The notes: generated from the letters alone by a model not told the origin. 64,000 nt of DNA from Pseudomonadales bacterium (GCA_022821865.1 JAJECW010000008.1:1-64000); one strand, 5' to 3'; counted from the stretch's first letter, positions 17,969 to 28,098 are shown. Numbers and translations: made by a program.

Positions 17969-20900
17969 ATGAAAGCTATTGCTGTTGCTGCAATCGCAGC
18001 CCTGCTGTCACTGCCGGGCCTTGCCCAGTCGCCGGACCGGAACGCCGGGCGGCAACATATTTTCCCACTCATCATGGACGGCGATGGTTTCCGTTCACGG
18101 CTCATCCTCAACAATGCCGCCGCCTCGGCAAACCAGTGCGCGCTGGTGCTTCAGGGCGGGCAAGACCAGGGGGAATTGCTCGATACTTCCCGATTGCAAG
18201 CCCAAGACGCCCTCACGGCGGATGGCGCCAATGCCACGATAAGCCTGCCGGCGGGCGGCGCCGGAGTCACGTTCGCCACCACGGGCGAAAGCGGCTTTGC
18301 CTATGGCTATGCACTGCTTGACTGCGAGCAGAATGTCATCGCCCGGCTGTTGCTGACATTGGACGACGCGGCCAATCCCGGGTTCCCGGTCGCCCTGGCG
18401 GCCTCCGGCGGCGCTCCGGGCGGTTCGGATTTCATCTTTCCCCTGCAGCGGCAAGGCGCCGATTTCGCTTTGGTGTTTGCAAACCCTGGCGCCAGCACCG
18501 CCAATTGTTTCTACTTCTTCAACGGGCAGGCAGACAGCGGTGCGGGCGGGGAGAACCTGGCCGTGCCGCCCATGTCCACGGTATTGCAATTCCCGGTTGC
18601 AGCGGAACAGTTCCCCGATTCATCCGCCATTTTGGCCTCGTGCGATAGCGATATTGCAGCCATCGGCATTCCATTCGAAGGCCGGATTTTCAGCACCGTG
18701 CCGCCGTTTTCGCCTGGCGCGGACCGCACTGCAAGCAGCAATCAGGTCTTGCCGCTAATCGTTGACGGCAGCGGATTCCGTTCCCGGCTGCTGCTGGCCA
18801 ATACCACCGGCGCAGCCACAACCTGCGCGGTAAACCTGCGCGGCCCGGGGCTCGACGAGAGCCGATTTGAACTGCCGGACGGAGTGACTCCAACGAGCAC
18901 CGGCCTGCTGATGAACCTCGACAGCGGCGGCGGGTTGCAATGGCTCAGGAGCAAGGGCGAAGGCCCACTCGTCCTCGGCCATGCCAGCATCGACTGCGGA
19001 CAACCGGTGCTGGCGAGCAATACGCTGAGCCTGGAATTCGGCAGCGCACTTGCCGGAATGGCCACTATTCCGGGCTCGCAAAAGGCCAGCGCATTCCTGG
19101 TCCCGGTGATTCCGGAAAGCGGCAGGCTTGCGCTCGCCACAAGCAATGATTCCCCGGGTTACGTCAGTTGCGGGATGGAACTGACAGATTATGGCGGCGT
19201 CAATTTCGGGCCGGCTTCCCATCAGGTTGAGCCATATTCCACCACGGTGCAATTTCTCGATGAACTGTTCCTGCTGCCGGAAAGCTTCTCCGGCGGCGAG
19301 GCGACCGTTTCCTGTGATCAGCCTGTAGAGGCCGTGGCGCTGCCCTTGAGCGGAGCCGCTTTTGCCGCCCTCTCGCCGGCAATTCTGGCGGCGGAAACCC
19401 TAACGCCGGAGCCCGGGCTGATTTTCAACCCGGCGGACTTCCCGCCGATTTCCATCTTCCAGCTTGACGAGCCCATTACGCCCTTGCAACTGCCCGAACC
19501 ACTCAATGGCGAGCCCCCTTTTTCCTATACGCTTGAGCCGCCGATTCCCGGCCTGCAATTCGACCCGGAAACGCGCCAGCTCAGCGGGACGCCCACCGAA
19601 GCCGGCGAGTATCTGCTGCAGTATCAGGCCCGGGAGGCCAGTGGAAAATCCGGCTTTTATCCGGTTTTTGTTCTCGTGCGAGGCCCCGATTCCGAGCCAA
19701 GCTTTGCCGGTGCCAGCGCCCCGCCGGACCAGAACCACACACTCGGCAGGGAAATCGAAAGCCTGCAATTCCCCGAAGCCACCGGCGGCAATGCGCCGCT
19801 GATCTACTTTCTCAGCCCGGAAGTGCCGGGATTGACTTTCGATATTCAAACCCGGCATCTCAGCGGCGTGCCGGAAAGGACCGGCGTGTACCCCATGAGC
19901 TATAACGTGTCCGACTCGGATTTCGATATGGACTCACTCGAGTTCACCATCACCGTCACGGTGCCGGAAAGCGCGCGAACGCCACTGGAAGCCGGCCACT
20001 GCACAGACGGTGGTTTTGTCGAAAACCCCAGCGAAAACCCCGGCCTCGTTGGCGACTGCCAGGCCCTGGCCAGCTTCGCCAATGCACTCATCGAAACCGG
20101 GCTGATCATGGAAGACAATGTGCTCCACCAATGGGGCGGGGAAGGACAAATGCAGGTGGGAAGCTGGTCCGGCGTACGCACAAGCGAAGGACGGGTCAGC
20201 GGCCTGCAACTGCCATTCGGCAGCCTGAAGGGCGACCTTCCCGCCGCGCTTGGAGAACTCGAAGCCCTGACCCGTCTTGATCTGCGGGGCAATGAGCTGT
20301 CCGGCGAGATTCCCCCCGGAATCGGCAATCTGTCCAGGCTCGAAAACCTCGATCTTTCGGCCAATCGGCTGAGCGGCTCCATTCCCACAGAATTGGCCAG
20401 GCTCGAAAACCTGCGTAATCTTTCACTAGCGATCAACGAGCTTTCCGGGCCGATTCCATCCGGACTTGGCTCCCTGGGCAAGCTGGAATCATTGTCCCTG
20501 ACGGATAACGACCTGACCGGGACCATTCCCGCCGAACTCGGTCAACTCGCGAATCTGCGGGAACTCAACCTTGCGGCGAACCAGCTCGGCGGGCCGATTC
20601 CTTCGAGCCTGGGGCGACTCGGCAAGCTCACCACATTGCAGTTACCCGCCAATGAACTCACTGGCACAATTCCTCCCGAGCTGGGGCAACTGGAGAATCT
20701 GGAACGACTGGTGCTCGCCTTCAACAAGCTTGGCGGCCCCATTCCCGCTGAACTCGCAAGGCTCCAGAAGCTGCGGCAACTGATCCTGAGCATGAATCAA
20801 TTCAGAGGCCCCATTCCGCCGGAACTGGGAGAACTGTCGTCGCTGGCCATGCTCGATCTCCGCTTCAATACCCTGGAAGGGAATATTCCGGCGGAACTGG

Positions 20901-22423
20901 CAGGGCTGGAAAATCTGCGGGACCTGTATGTTTCCTTCAATCAATTGCGGGGAAGCGTGGACTGGGCTTTCCGCGAACGCATCGCCGAGGGCAGCCTGCG
21001 GCTGGAAACCGAGGGCAACCAGATTACCGGCCTCGCCGCGCCGCCTGAGAGGGAGCCGGCGCCAGTGGAGCAACCGGCAAGCCCGGTCAATGCTTCCCAT
21101 CATTCGATTGCCTGGTATCAGGGGCCACTGCTCATGGAATGGGACTGGCAGGGCGAGCGGGTGGAGCATCAAACACCGATCCTCGGCCGCTGGGCGCTGC
21201 TGGCGGTGCGGGTGAACCACGCCACGGAACAGCCGCCGGAGGTCGTCACCCGGGTGCTCGATGCGGAAGACGAGGTGCTGGTGGAAAGCCTCGCCGAGGC
21301 CGCGCCGCCGACAACCGAGGCCGTCGAACCCAATCAATTCCGTTCAGAGTTTCTTTTCTACCTGCCGGGGAGAATGGTTCAATCCGGCAACCAGATTTTG
21401 CATGTGATCGACCCGGAAAATGCCCTCAATGAATCGGATGAAAGCGATAACATCGCCGAGCCGATCACTCTTCATGGTGAACAACCGCCAAGGTTCCGCG
21501 CGGTTTTCATCCCTCTGCTCATGCCGGAAGAAGAGGAGTGGCACCGGGACTTCGACCCCAATGCGCTGATGGCGGGGGCCCTGGCTTTCCTGCCGATCGC
21601 CGATGATTTCGAGGCGCGATTCGGGCCGACCCTGGAGTTTGACGCCCTGGAAATCGACGACCCATTGATTGATGTGCTTGAGCTATGGAACGCCGAAGCC
21701 GAGCCCGATGAGTTCTACCACGGCATCGTCAACGGAGAAAGCGGCGGCGTCGCGGTGCTGGGAAGCCAGGTGGCGGTGAGCGAACTTTCCATCCATCGCG
21801 TCATCCCCCATGAATTTGGCCACAACCTCGGCCTCAAACACACTCCCGGCTGCCACGCCGAGGGAGTGGACGAAGACTACCCCTATCCCGACGGCAAACT
21901 CGGCCCGGACCCGGCCTGGGAACGCAATTGGCGGCTGTTCGCCTCCGGCGAAGACGAAGACTACACCGACCTCATGTCCTACTGCACCGAATTGAAGCTG
22001 ATCTCCGACTACAACTACCGCCGCGCAGCGGAGTACTGGCTCGCCTTCGGCACGCAGACGAACACCAGTCCGGTCACCTCGGGACCGGCTCCACAAAACC
22101 ATACCGCTTCCAGAACCGGGAACGAAGGCAGCATAGCCCTCTCCGGCCGCATCAGCGCCAGCGGTATCTGGAGCCTGACCCAGGCCCGCCAATCCACTCG
22201 CCAGCCACGCCCGCCAGCCGGCAATGGCGAGCACACGCTGCTCCTCTTCGACGAAGCCGGCGTGCAAGTTCATTCCGAGCCGCTTGCCGTTCTGCCTCTA
22301 AGCCGCGGCGACGAAACCTTCTGGGCCGCAAGAACTCCAGTGCCCCCGCGCGACCCGTACGAAATCGTGATTCTCGATACCCAGGGCAACGAAGTGCTGC
22401 GGCAAGTCCTGCCCGGAATGTGA
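17969..22423 (+). CDS. large secreted Ig-like / leucine-rich-repeat / metzincin protein
   Basis: This is a 1484-aa mosaic. A Sec signal peptide (about 1-20) is followed by two related modules, seen as FPLIMDGDGFRSRLILNN and [18 protein letters not shown]. Two putative-Ig (He_PIG-like) domains follow, with LQFDPETRQLSGTPTEAGEY near residue 530 and a second near 630. About ten plant-type leucine-rich repeats of 24 residues (LxxLxLxxNxLxGxIPxxLG) span roughly 750-1020. A CARDB-like beta domain comes next (NESDESDNIAEP). The end carries a zinc-protease motif HEFGHNLGLKH at 1281-1291, the HExxHxxGxxH of metzincins. The family and domain calls are visible; a role as a secreted protease that binds particles, prey or hosts is inferred. 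Confidence 0.75.
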   Translation: MKAIAVAAIAALLSLPGLAQSPDRNAGRQHIFPLIMDGDGFRSRLILNNAAASANQCALVLQGGQDQGELLDTSRLQAQDALTADGANATISLPAGGAGVTFATTGESGFAYGYALLDCEQNVIARLLLTLDDAANPGFPVALAASGGAPGGSDFIFPLQRQGADFALVFANPGASTANCFYFFNGQADSGAGGENLAVPPMSTVLQFPVAAEQFPDSSAILASCDSDIAAIGIPFEGRIFSTVPPFSPGADRTASSNQVLPLIVDGSGFRSRLLLANTTGAATTCAVNLRGPGLDESRFELPDGVTPTSTGLLMNLDSGGGLQWLRSKGEGPLVLGHASIDCGQPVLASNTLSLEFGSALAGMATIPGSQKASAFLVPVIPESGRLALATSNDSPGYVSCGMELTDYGGVNFGPASHQVEPYSTTVQFLDELFLLPESFSGGEATVSCDQPVEAVALPLSGAAFAALSPAILAAETLTPEPGLIFNPADFPPISIFQLDEPITPLQLPEPLNGEPPFSYTLEPPIPGLQFDPETRQLSGTPTEAGEYLLQYQAREASGKSGFYPVFVLVRGPDSEPSFAGASAPPDQNHTLGREIESLQFPEATGGNAPLIYFLSPEVPGLTFDIQTRHLSGVPERTGVYPMSYNVSDSDFDMDSLEFTITVTVPESARTPLEAGHCTDGGFVENPSENPGLVGDCQALASFANALIETGLIMEDNVLHQWGGEGQMQVGSWSGVRTSEGRVSGLQLPFGSLKGDLPAALGELEALTRLDLRGNELSGEIPPGIGNLSRLENLDLSANRLSGSIPTELARLENLRNLSLAINELSGPIPSGLGSLGKLESLSLTDNDLTGTIPAELGQLANLRELNLAANQLGGPIPSSLGRLGKLTTLQLPANELTGTIPPELGQLENLERLVLAFNKLGGPIPAELARLQKLRQLILSMNQFRGPIPPELGELSSLAMLDLRFNTLEGNIPAELAGLENLRDLYVSFNQLRGSVDWAFRERIAEGSLRLETEGNQITGLAAPPEREPAPVEQPASPVNASHHSIAWYQGPLLMEWDWQGERVEHQTPILGRWALLAVRVNHATEQPPEVVTRVLDAEDEVLVESLAEAAPPTTEAVEPNQFRSEFLFYLPGRMVQSGNQILHVIDPENALNESDESDNIAEPITLHGEQPPRFRAVFIPLLMPEEEEWHRDFDPNALMAGALAFLPIADDFEARFGPTLEFDALEIDDPLIDVLELWNAEAEPDEFYHGIVNGESGGVAVLGSQVAVSELSIHRVIPHEFGHNLGLKHTPGCHAEGVDEDYPYPDGKLGPDPAWERNWRLFASGEDEDYTDLMSYCTELKLISDYNYRRAAEYWLAFGTQTNTSPVTSGPAPQNHTASRTGNEGSIALSGRISASGIWSLTQARQSTRQPRPPAGNGEHTLLLFDEAGVQVHSEPLAVLPLSRGDETFWAARTPVPPRDPYEIVILDTQGNEVLRQVLPGM

Positions 22424-22529
22424 GCGGCGCCTGACCCAAACCCCAACGACTCAACGATGGAGGACATGCTGGCGCAGTTGGTTATTGACCCATGTCCGAT
22501 GTTGCGGGACAATGCGGGGTTGTCCGATC

Positions 22530-22868
22530 ATGGTTTTCAGAGAGTTGTACGGGCCAATGTGGCGAACAGAACGTGCGTTGAGCATTGCGAGGCGGGACCG
22601 GTTCCGATCCCTGCCGCTTGCCGCGGTTTTGTGTGCGCCGCTGCTGTTCGTGCAGGGCGCGGCCGTTGCCCACGACCACGATGACGATCCCGGGAAACGC
22701 TATGATTGCGACATCTGCCTCAAGATCGGTTCGAGCACCGATGCCATAAGCAGCAGTCATCCAGATTCCCCGGCGCCGCCAATGCGCCATGCATGGCGCG
22801 ATCTTGAAGCTGAGCCGGTTTTCCCTCGATTTCCCGATCTCCACGCAAGAGCGCCTCCCCGGGCCTGA
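22530..22868 (+). CDS. small exported CxxC protein preceding a zinc receptor (copy 1)
   Basis: A 112-aa product with a hydrophobic segment (LPLAAVLCAPLLFVQGAAVA), then AHDHDDDPGKRYDCDICLKI and an Arg/Pro-rich end terminating ARAPPRA. The His/Asp run beside a CxxC looks metal-binding. It resembles, in shape rather than detailed sequence, the short 'zinc chaperone'-type or DUF2946-like proteins next to zinc receptors. A second copy sits at 25392 before the second receptor, with the same CxxC, the same ending and a shared DNA tail (GCAAGAGCGCCTCCCC). The start is uncertain: ATG 22530, or ATG 22557, which would trim nine residues. Confidence 0.55.
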   Translation: MVFRELYGPMWRTERALSIARRDRFRSLPLAAVLCAPLLFVQGAAVAHDHDDDPGKRYDCDICLKIGSSTDAISSSHPDSPAPPMRHAWRDLEAEPVFPRFPDLHARAPPRA

Positions 22869-22991
22869 TACGCCAATTCCCATTTTCCGCTGCGACCAAT
22901 AGCCGTGCGCCCGTTTTCCGGGTTGGCGCTGGCAACGGTCGGGCGACGGGGGTTTCCGGTTTATCAGATTTGAGTTTTTTCGGGGAGTGCA

Positions 22992-25277
22992 ATGAAGATG
23001 CAACGCAAGAAATTATCCACTGCAATCGGTCTGGCGGTGACCGCCCTGTATGCCGGCGGCGTATTGGCGCAGGAAGCCGCCCATAACGAAGATGAAATCG
23101 TGGAAGTGGTGGTCACCGCCGCTTTCCGGCAGTCGGAAGCGGAAACCGCGATGCCGGTGGGCGTGCTCGACGGCGAGGCGTTGCGGGAGCGAATCGGCAA
23201 CAGCCTCGGCGAAACGCTGCAAAACGAAATCGGCATCAATAACGCCTCATTCGGCACGGGAGTCGGGCATCCAGTCATTCGCGGCCAGACCGGCAACCGG
23301 GTCAGGGTACTGCAGAATGGAGTCGGCACCACCGATGCCGCCGCACTCAGCCCCGACCACGCCGAGGCAGTGAATACCCAGCTCGCGGAACGGCTGGAAG
23401 TCATTCGCGGACCATCGGCACTATTGTACGGCAGCGGCGCAGTGGGCGGCGTGGTGAATGTGATCGACAACCGGATTCCGGAATCGCTGCCGGCGGAACC
23501 GAGCCTGGTCCTCCAGCAAACCCGGGACAATGTCAGCAACCAGGATCAGACCCTGGTTCGCATTGACGCCGCGGCGGGCAACGTGGCTTTTCATCTCGAT
23601 GCTTTCACCAGCCGCAACGACAATGTGGAAATCAGCGGCTACGCCATCGACGAGGAAGCTGTCGAAGAACTTGAGGAGCTGATTCACGAGCACCTCGAAG
23701 AAGCGCACGAGGATGATCACGACGACGATCATGACGAACACGAAGATGACCACGATGACGACCATGACGATGATCACGAACACGAGGAAGAGGAAGTCGA
23801 GAACACTTTTGGCTACATAGGCAACTCAGACGCAGAGTCCGATGGCGGCAATGCCGGCTTCTCGTTTGTCGGCGACAATGGTTTCTTCGGCTTTTCAGTA
23901 AGCGAAGTCAGCAAGGAATACGGCCTCCCCATCGGTGTGCACGCCCATGCCCACCACGAGGAAGAGCACGACGAGCACGAAGAAGAAGATCATGACGAAG
24001 ATCACGATGATGACCATGACGAGCACGAGGAGCACGCGGAAGAAGTGGAGTTTATTCGCATCGCCATGGACAAGACCCGCTATGACTTCAAGGGAGAATT
24101 GCAACTCGACGATGGCTTCATCCAGAGCATCCGCGCCTCGGCGGGCATCACCGACTACATGCACGACGAGATCGAGATCTTCGAGGACGGCGAAAGGGAA
24201 GTGGGCACCCGCTACGAGCACGAAGGCACAGAAGGCCGCGTGACAATGACCCATGTCCCCATGGGCAACTGGAGCGGCGTCTGGGGATTGCAGTTCACCG
24301 ACAATGTCTTCAGCGCCACCGGCGAGGAAGCCTTCATTCCGGAATCCGACATCAACTCGGTGGGCTTTTTCGGTGTAGAACGCTACACCAACGGCAATTT
24401 CACCGGCGAAATCGGGCTTCGCTTCGAAGACAGCAGCGTGGACCCGAACGGGCGCTGCGATTACAGCGGCAACGCCACCAGCCTTAGCGGCAGCGTGCTG
24501 TACGACCTCGACAACGAGTCCAACCTCCTGTTTGGGGCCTCTCGCTCCCAGCGGGCGCCAACCGTGGAAGAACTCTATTCCAATGTTGACACCGACGGTT
24601 GCGCTCCCGAGGAACACCATGAACATCTCGTCCTCCATGCCGCCACCAATCTGCTTGAGGTCGGCAATCCCATGCTGGAAGAGGAGACTTCAGCCAATCT
24701 CGAATTCGGCTACCGCAAGTACGGCGGCGGTTTCACCGGCGAATTCAGCGCCTACCACAAACAGATCGACAATTTCATCTTCCTCGATCTGACCGGCGAA
24801 GAGTTCGAGGAACAGCCGCTGGCTTCCTATGTGGCCAGGGATGCGAGTTTCACCGGTATCGAAGGCGAGGTGAACTTCAATGTCATGGAAGGCGACGATT
24901 TTTCGCTTGAATTCGGCGTATTCGGCGACCTGGTGAACGCGGAGTTCGATTCCGGCGGCTATGTACCCCGCATCCCCGCCGCCAAGCTCGGCGCCAAGTT
25001 GCGCTGGTTCGGCGAGAACTGGAGCATCCACCTGCACGCCACCCGGGTTGAGGAGCAGGAAGACGTCGCCGAACTGGAACTGCCCACCGGGGGATACACA
25101 CTGCTTTCGTTGTATGCGGACTACCACTGGACCGTGGCCGGGGACAGCAGCCTTGAGTTGTTCCTGCGGGGCCAGAATCTGCTTGATGAGGAAATCCGCA
25201 ACCATGCTTCCTTCCTCAAAAACTATGGCCCGGAGCCGGGCCGCGGAGTCATGGTCGGAGTTCGCTTCGAATACTGA
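22992..25277 (+). CDS. TonB-dependent zinc receptor, ZnuD-like (copy 1)
   Basis: The 761-aa outer-membrane receptor has a signal peptide ending near VLAQEA. A TonB-box-like DEIVEVVVTAAFRQ leads into a plug domain with VIRGQTGNRVRVLQNGVGT and ERLEVIRGPSALLYGSGAVG, then a beta-barrel ending in aromatic F-E-Y. Two extracellular loops are extremely rich in His, Asp and Glu (about residues 226-270 and 315-353), as in ZnuD-type zinc receptors, where they capture the metal. It should import zinc, or a zinc complex, with TonB energy. SD-like GGGGAG precedes the ATG. It is paralogous to the receptor at 25759. Confidence 0.82.
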   Translation: MKMQRKKLSTAIGLAVTALYAGGVLAQEAAHNEDEIVEVVVTAAFRQSEAETAMPVGVLDGEALRERIGNSLGETLQNEIGINNASFGTGVGHPVIRGQTGNRVRVLQNGVGTTDAAALSPDHAEAVNTQLAERLEVIRGPSALLYGSGAVGGVVNVIDNRIPESLPAEPSLVLQQTRDNVSNQDQTLVRIDAAAGNVAFHLDAFTSRNDNVEISGYAIDEEAVEELEELIHEHLEEAHEDDHDDDHDEHEDDHDDDHDDDHEHEEEEVENTFGYIGNSDAESDGGNAGFSFVGDNGFFGFSVSEVSKEYGLPIGVHAHAHHEEEHDEHEEEDHDEDHDDDHDEHEEHAEEVEFIRIAMDKTRYDFKGELQLDDGFIQSIRASAGITDYMHDEIEIFEDGEREVGTRYEHEGTEGRVTMTHVPMGNWSGVWGLQFTDNVFSATGEEAFIPESDINSVGFFGVERYTNGNFTGEIGLRFEDSSVDPNGRCDYSGNATSLSGSVLYDLDNESNLLFGASRSQRAPTVEELYSNVDTDGCAPEEHHEHLVLHAATNLLEVGNPMLEEETSANLEFGYRKYGGGFTGEFSAYHKQIDNFIFLDLTGEEFEEQPLASYVARDASFTGIEGEVNFNVMEGDDFSLEFGVFGDLVNAEFDSGGYVPRIPAAKLGAKLRWFGENWSIHLHATRVEEQEDVAELELPTGGYTLLSLYADYHWTVAGDSSLELFLRGQNLLDEEIRNHASFLKNYGPEPGRGVMVGVRFEY

Positions 25278-25391
25278 TGCGGCAACTGTCCCACACTCCC
25301 GAGGAAAATCCCCGCAGTGCGGTTGGGCTGTTCCGGATTTCGCCGCGACAGGCGCGAGTCCTGTGAACTCCCGCGGCAGGCTGTTCAAGTC

Positions 25392-25676
25392 ATGAAAAAG
25401 GAGCGATTTCTCATTCCGGCGCGCGCTTTCGCCGTTTGCCTGTTGCTGATTGTGGCCCAGCTCGCCGCGCTGGGACATATTCATGATATTGAAGAAGAGG
25501 AATCGACCGACAACTGCCACCTGTGCCTGTTGCTCAACCTCTCCGCCGATTGCATCGGCGCCGGTTCCACCAGCGAATTCAACCCGGCTGCACGGTCGGA
25601 ACCCTTCACCTTTTCGTTTGCATCGCATTCCCGCACCCTGCCTGTCCCCCAGGCAAGAGCGCCTCCCCAGGCCTGA
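25392..25676 (+). CDS. small exported CxxC protein preceding a zinc receptor (copy 2)
   Basis: A 94-aa product. The ATG at 25392 opens MKKERF and a hydrophobic segment (AFAVCLLLIVAQLAALGHIH), followed by DIEEEESTDNCHLCLLLNL and an ending ARAPPQA. It has the same design as the copy at 22530: membrane or signal segment, His, acidic run, CxxC, then RAPP end, so it is part of the duplicated cassette. A role as a periplasmic zinc carrier or sensor is inferred only from position and residues. Confidence 0.6.
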   Translation: MKKERFLIPARAFAVCLLLIVAQLAALGHIHDIEEEESTDNCHLCLLLNLSADCIGAGSTSEFNPAARSEPFTFSFASHSRTLPVPQARAPPQA

Positions 25677-25758
25677 CCGTCCGAAATTTTGTTTTTCCGC
25701 TTCGGCAGAACGCCGCGGGCGGGTTTCAGGTTTGTAGGTATCAAAATTGGGGAATGCA

Positions 25759-28014
25759 ATGAACATTTCACGTAGCAAGTTGTCGGTCGCCGTCAGTCTG
25801 GCGCTGGCGGTCGGCTATGCCGGCGGCGCGCTCGCGCAGGAAGGGGCCGGCCCGGATGAAGATCGAATTACAGAGATCGTAGTCACCTCGCCGTTCCAGG
25901 AATCGGCGGAGGAAACGGCTATGCCCGTTGGCATTCTTGCCGGAGATGCGTTGCGGGAGCAGATCGGCAACAGTCTCGGCGATACGCTCAAGAACGAAAT
26001 CGGCGTTGCCAGCGCCTCTTTCGGCACGGGAGTCGGACTTCCGGTTATCCGCGGCCAATCCACCAACCGTGTCAAGGTGCTCGAGAACGGGGTCGGCACG
26101 ACTGACGTTTCCACCGCCAGTCCCGACCATGCCAATGCCCTGAATGTGGAGCTGGCGGAACGGCTGGAAGTCATTCGCGGACCGTCGACCCTGCTGTACG
26201 GCGGCAACGCCATCGGCGGCGTCGTCAATGTCATTGACAACCGGATTCCGGAGAGTCTGCCGGAAGAAACGGGCTTCGTGGTCCAGCAAAGTCGCAATAC
26301 CGTGAATTCACAGGACGAAACCCTGATCCGTATCGATGGCGCGGCGGGCAATGTGGCTTTCCATCTCGATGCTTTCCGGAGCCGCAACGACAATGTGGAG
26401 ATCGGCGGCTACGCCATGGACGAGGAAGCCATCGAGGCCCTTGAGGAACTGTTGCACGAACACCTCGAAGAAGAGCATCACGACGACCATGACGATGACC
26501 ACGACGACCACGACGATCACGAAGACGAGGGAGTGGAAAACACCTTCGGCTACATCGGTAACTCCGATGCCGAGTCAAACGGCGGCAGTTTCGGCTTTTC
26601 CTTCGTGGGCGACAATGGCTTTTTCGGCGTTTCCGTGAGCGAGGTGGAAAAGAACTACGGTCTCCCGCTCGGCGTTCATGCCCATGAGCATGGCCATGGC
26701 GAAGAGGAGCACGAAGACGAACACGAGGACCATGACGACGACCACGACGACCACGAGGACGAACACGGCCACGGGGGGGAAGCGGTTGAGTTCGTCCGCC
26801 TCGACATGGAAAGGAGCCGCTATGACTTCAAGGGCGAGTATCGGTTCGACAATGGCTTTTTCGAGAGCGTGCGCGCCTCGGTGGGCGTAACCGATTACGT
26901 GCATCACGAGATCGAGTTTTTCGAAGACGGCGACCGCCACGTGGGCACCAGCTACAACAGCGAAGGCAACGAAGGCCGCATTACCCTGACCCATGCTCCC
27001 CTGGGCAACTGGACCGGGGTCTGGGGCATGCAATTCGCGGATACCGTATTCAGCGCCATTGGCGAAGAAGCCTTTATTCCGCAATCCGACCTCAACTCCA
27101 TCGGTCTTTTCGCTGTCGAACGCTTCGATGCGGGCAACTGGTCCGGCGAAGTCGGCATTCACCTGGAAGACAGCAGCGTCGACCCCAACGGTCGCTGCGA
27201 GCACAGCAGCAACGCCACGAGCCTGAGCGGCATGGTGCTGTACGATGTGGGCAATGACGCCAATCTGCTGTTCGGCGCGGCCCGGTCCCAAAGGGCGCCG
27301 GCGGTGGAAGAGCTCTACTCCAATGTTTCCGTGGACACCTGCGCCGTTGAGAGTGACTACGAAGATCTCGTCTTCCACGCCGGTACGAATTCCCTGGATA
27401 TCGGTAATCCGCTGCTCGATTCGGAGACTTCCAACAATCTGGAGTTCGGCTATCGCCGGTATGGCGGCAGCTTCACCGGCGAGTTCAACGCTTTTTACAA
27501 TCAGATCGACGACTTCATTTATCTCGATGTGTCGGGGGAGTTCGAAGAGCAGACGCTGGTCCGGTATCTGCAGCAGGACGCGCGCTTTACCGGCATCGAA
27601 GGCGAAGTTTCCTTCAACGTGATGGAAGGCGAGGACTCGTCCCTGTCCCTTGGCGTATTCGGCGATATGGTGAACGCCGAGTTCGATTCCGGCGGTTACG
27701 TGCCGCGCATTCCGGCTTCCAGGGTCGGCGCCGAACTGCGCTGGTCCGGAGACAGCTGGAGCGTTAACCTGCGAGCCACGCAAGTGAATGAGCAGGAAGA
27801 CGTGGCGGAACTGGAGTTGCCCACCGACGGTTATACCCTGGTGTCACTTTACGCCGACTACCGTTTCGACGTCGGCGGGGACAGCAGCCTCGAGGTGTTC
27901 CTGCGCGGAGATAATCTGCTCGACGAGGAAATCCGCAATCACGCGTCCCTGTTGAAGAACTTCGCACCCGAACCCGGCCGCGGCGTGATGGCGGGCTTTC
28001 GCTTCGAGTATTGA
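25759..28014 (+). CDS. TonB-dependent zinc receptor, ZnuD-like (copy 2)
   Basis: The 751-aa paralogue of the 22992 receptor is alike from signal peptide to C-terminus: plug VIRGQSTNRVKVLENGVGT, ERLEVIRGPSTLLYGGNAIG, and barrel end FAPEPGRGVMAGFRFEY. Its two His/Asp loops lie at about residues 229-262 and 307-344 and are shorter than in copy 1, so the copies differ most in the putative zinc-capture regions. I start at ATG 25759, with TTGGGGAA just upstream; a TTG four codons earlier is possible. A strong terminator follows 37 nt after the stop. Confidence 0.82.
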   Translation: MNISRSKLSVAVSLALAVGYAGGALAQEGAGPDEDRITEIVVTSPFQESAEETAMPVGILAGDALREQIGNSLGDTLKNEIGVASASFGTGVGLPVIRGQSTNRVKVLENGVGTTDVSTASPDHANALNVELAERLEVIRGPSTLLYGGNAIGGVVNVIDNRIPESLPEETGFVVQQSRNTVNSQDETLIRIDGAAGNVAFHLDAFRSRNDNVEIGGYAMDEEAIEALEELLHEHLEEEHHDDHDDDHDDHDDHEDEGVENTFGYIGNSDAESNGGSFGFSFVGDNGFFGVSVSEVEKNYGLPLGVHAHEHGHGEEEHEDEHEDHDDDHDDHEDEHGHGGEAVEFVRLDMERSRYDFKGEYRFDNGFFESVRASVGVTDYVHHEIEFFEDGDRHVGTSYNSEGNEGRITLTHAPLGNWTGVWGMQFADTVFSAIGEEAFIPQSDLNSIGLFAVERFDAGNWSGEVGIHLEDSSVDPNGRCEHSSNATSLSGMVLYDVGNDANLLFGAARSQRAPAVEELYSNVSVDTCAVESDYEDLVFHAGTNSLDIGNPLLDSETSNNLEFGYRRYGGSFTGEFNAFYNQIDDFIYLDVSGEFEEQTLVRYLQQDARFTGIEGEVSFNVMEGEDSSLSLGVFGDMVNAEFDSGGYVPRIPASRVGAELRWSGDSWSVNLRATQVNEQEDVAELELPTDGYTLVSLYADYRFDVGGDSSLEVFLRGDNLLDEEIRNHASLLKNFAPEPGRGVMAGFRFEY

Positions 28015-28050
28015 CCCGGTCCAGGCCCAGGGAAGGGTCGGCGGCAGGAG

Positions 28051-28078
28051 AAAAGTCCCGCCTGACGGCGGGACTTTT
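28051..28078 (+). terminator. rho-independent terminator after the receptor cassette
   Basis: A perfect 12-bp stem (AAAAGTCCCGCC and GGCGGGACTTTT) with a TGAC loop. The A/T flanks make it usable on both strands. It separates the receptor genes from the ZIP gene. Confidence 0.9.
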
Positions 28079-28098
28079 CATTTGGGCCGGAAGCAAAA

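Noticed and set aside
23421..23783. minus-strand Val/Ile-rich frame resembling a membrane protein
   Set aside because: It is the antisense reading of His/Asp codons in the receptor gene; the equivalent frame at 26308-26520 is the same artefact.
23670..24050. His/Asp-coding stretches as DNA tandem repeats or CRISPR-like repeats
   Set aside because: They are irregular GAYCAY codon runs in a receptor loop, without uniform units or spacers. No CRISPR array was seen in the window.
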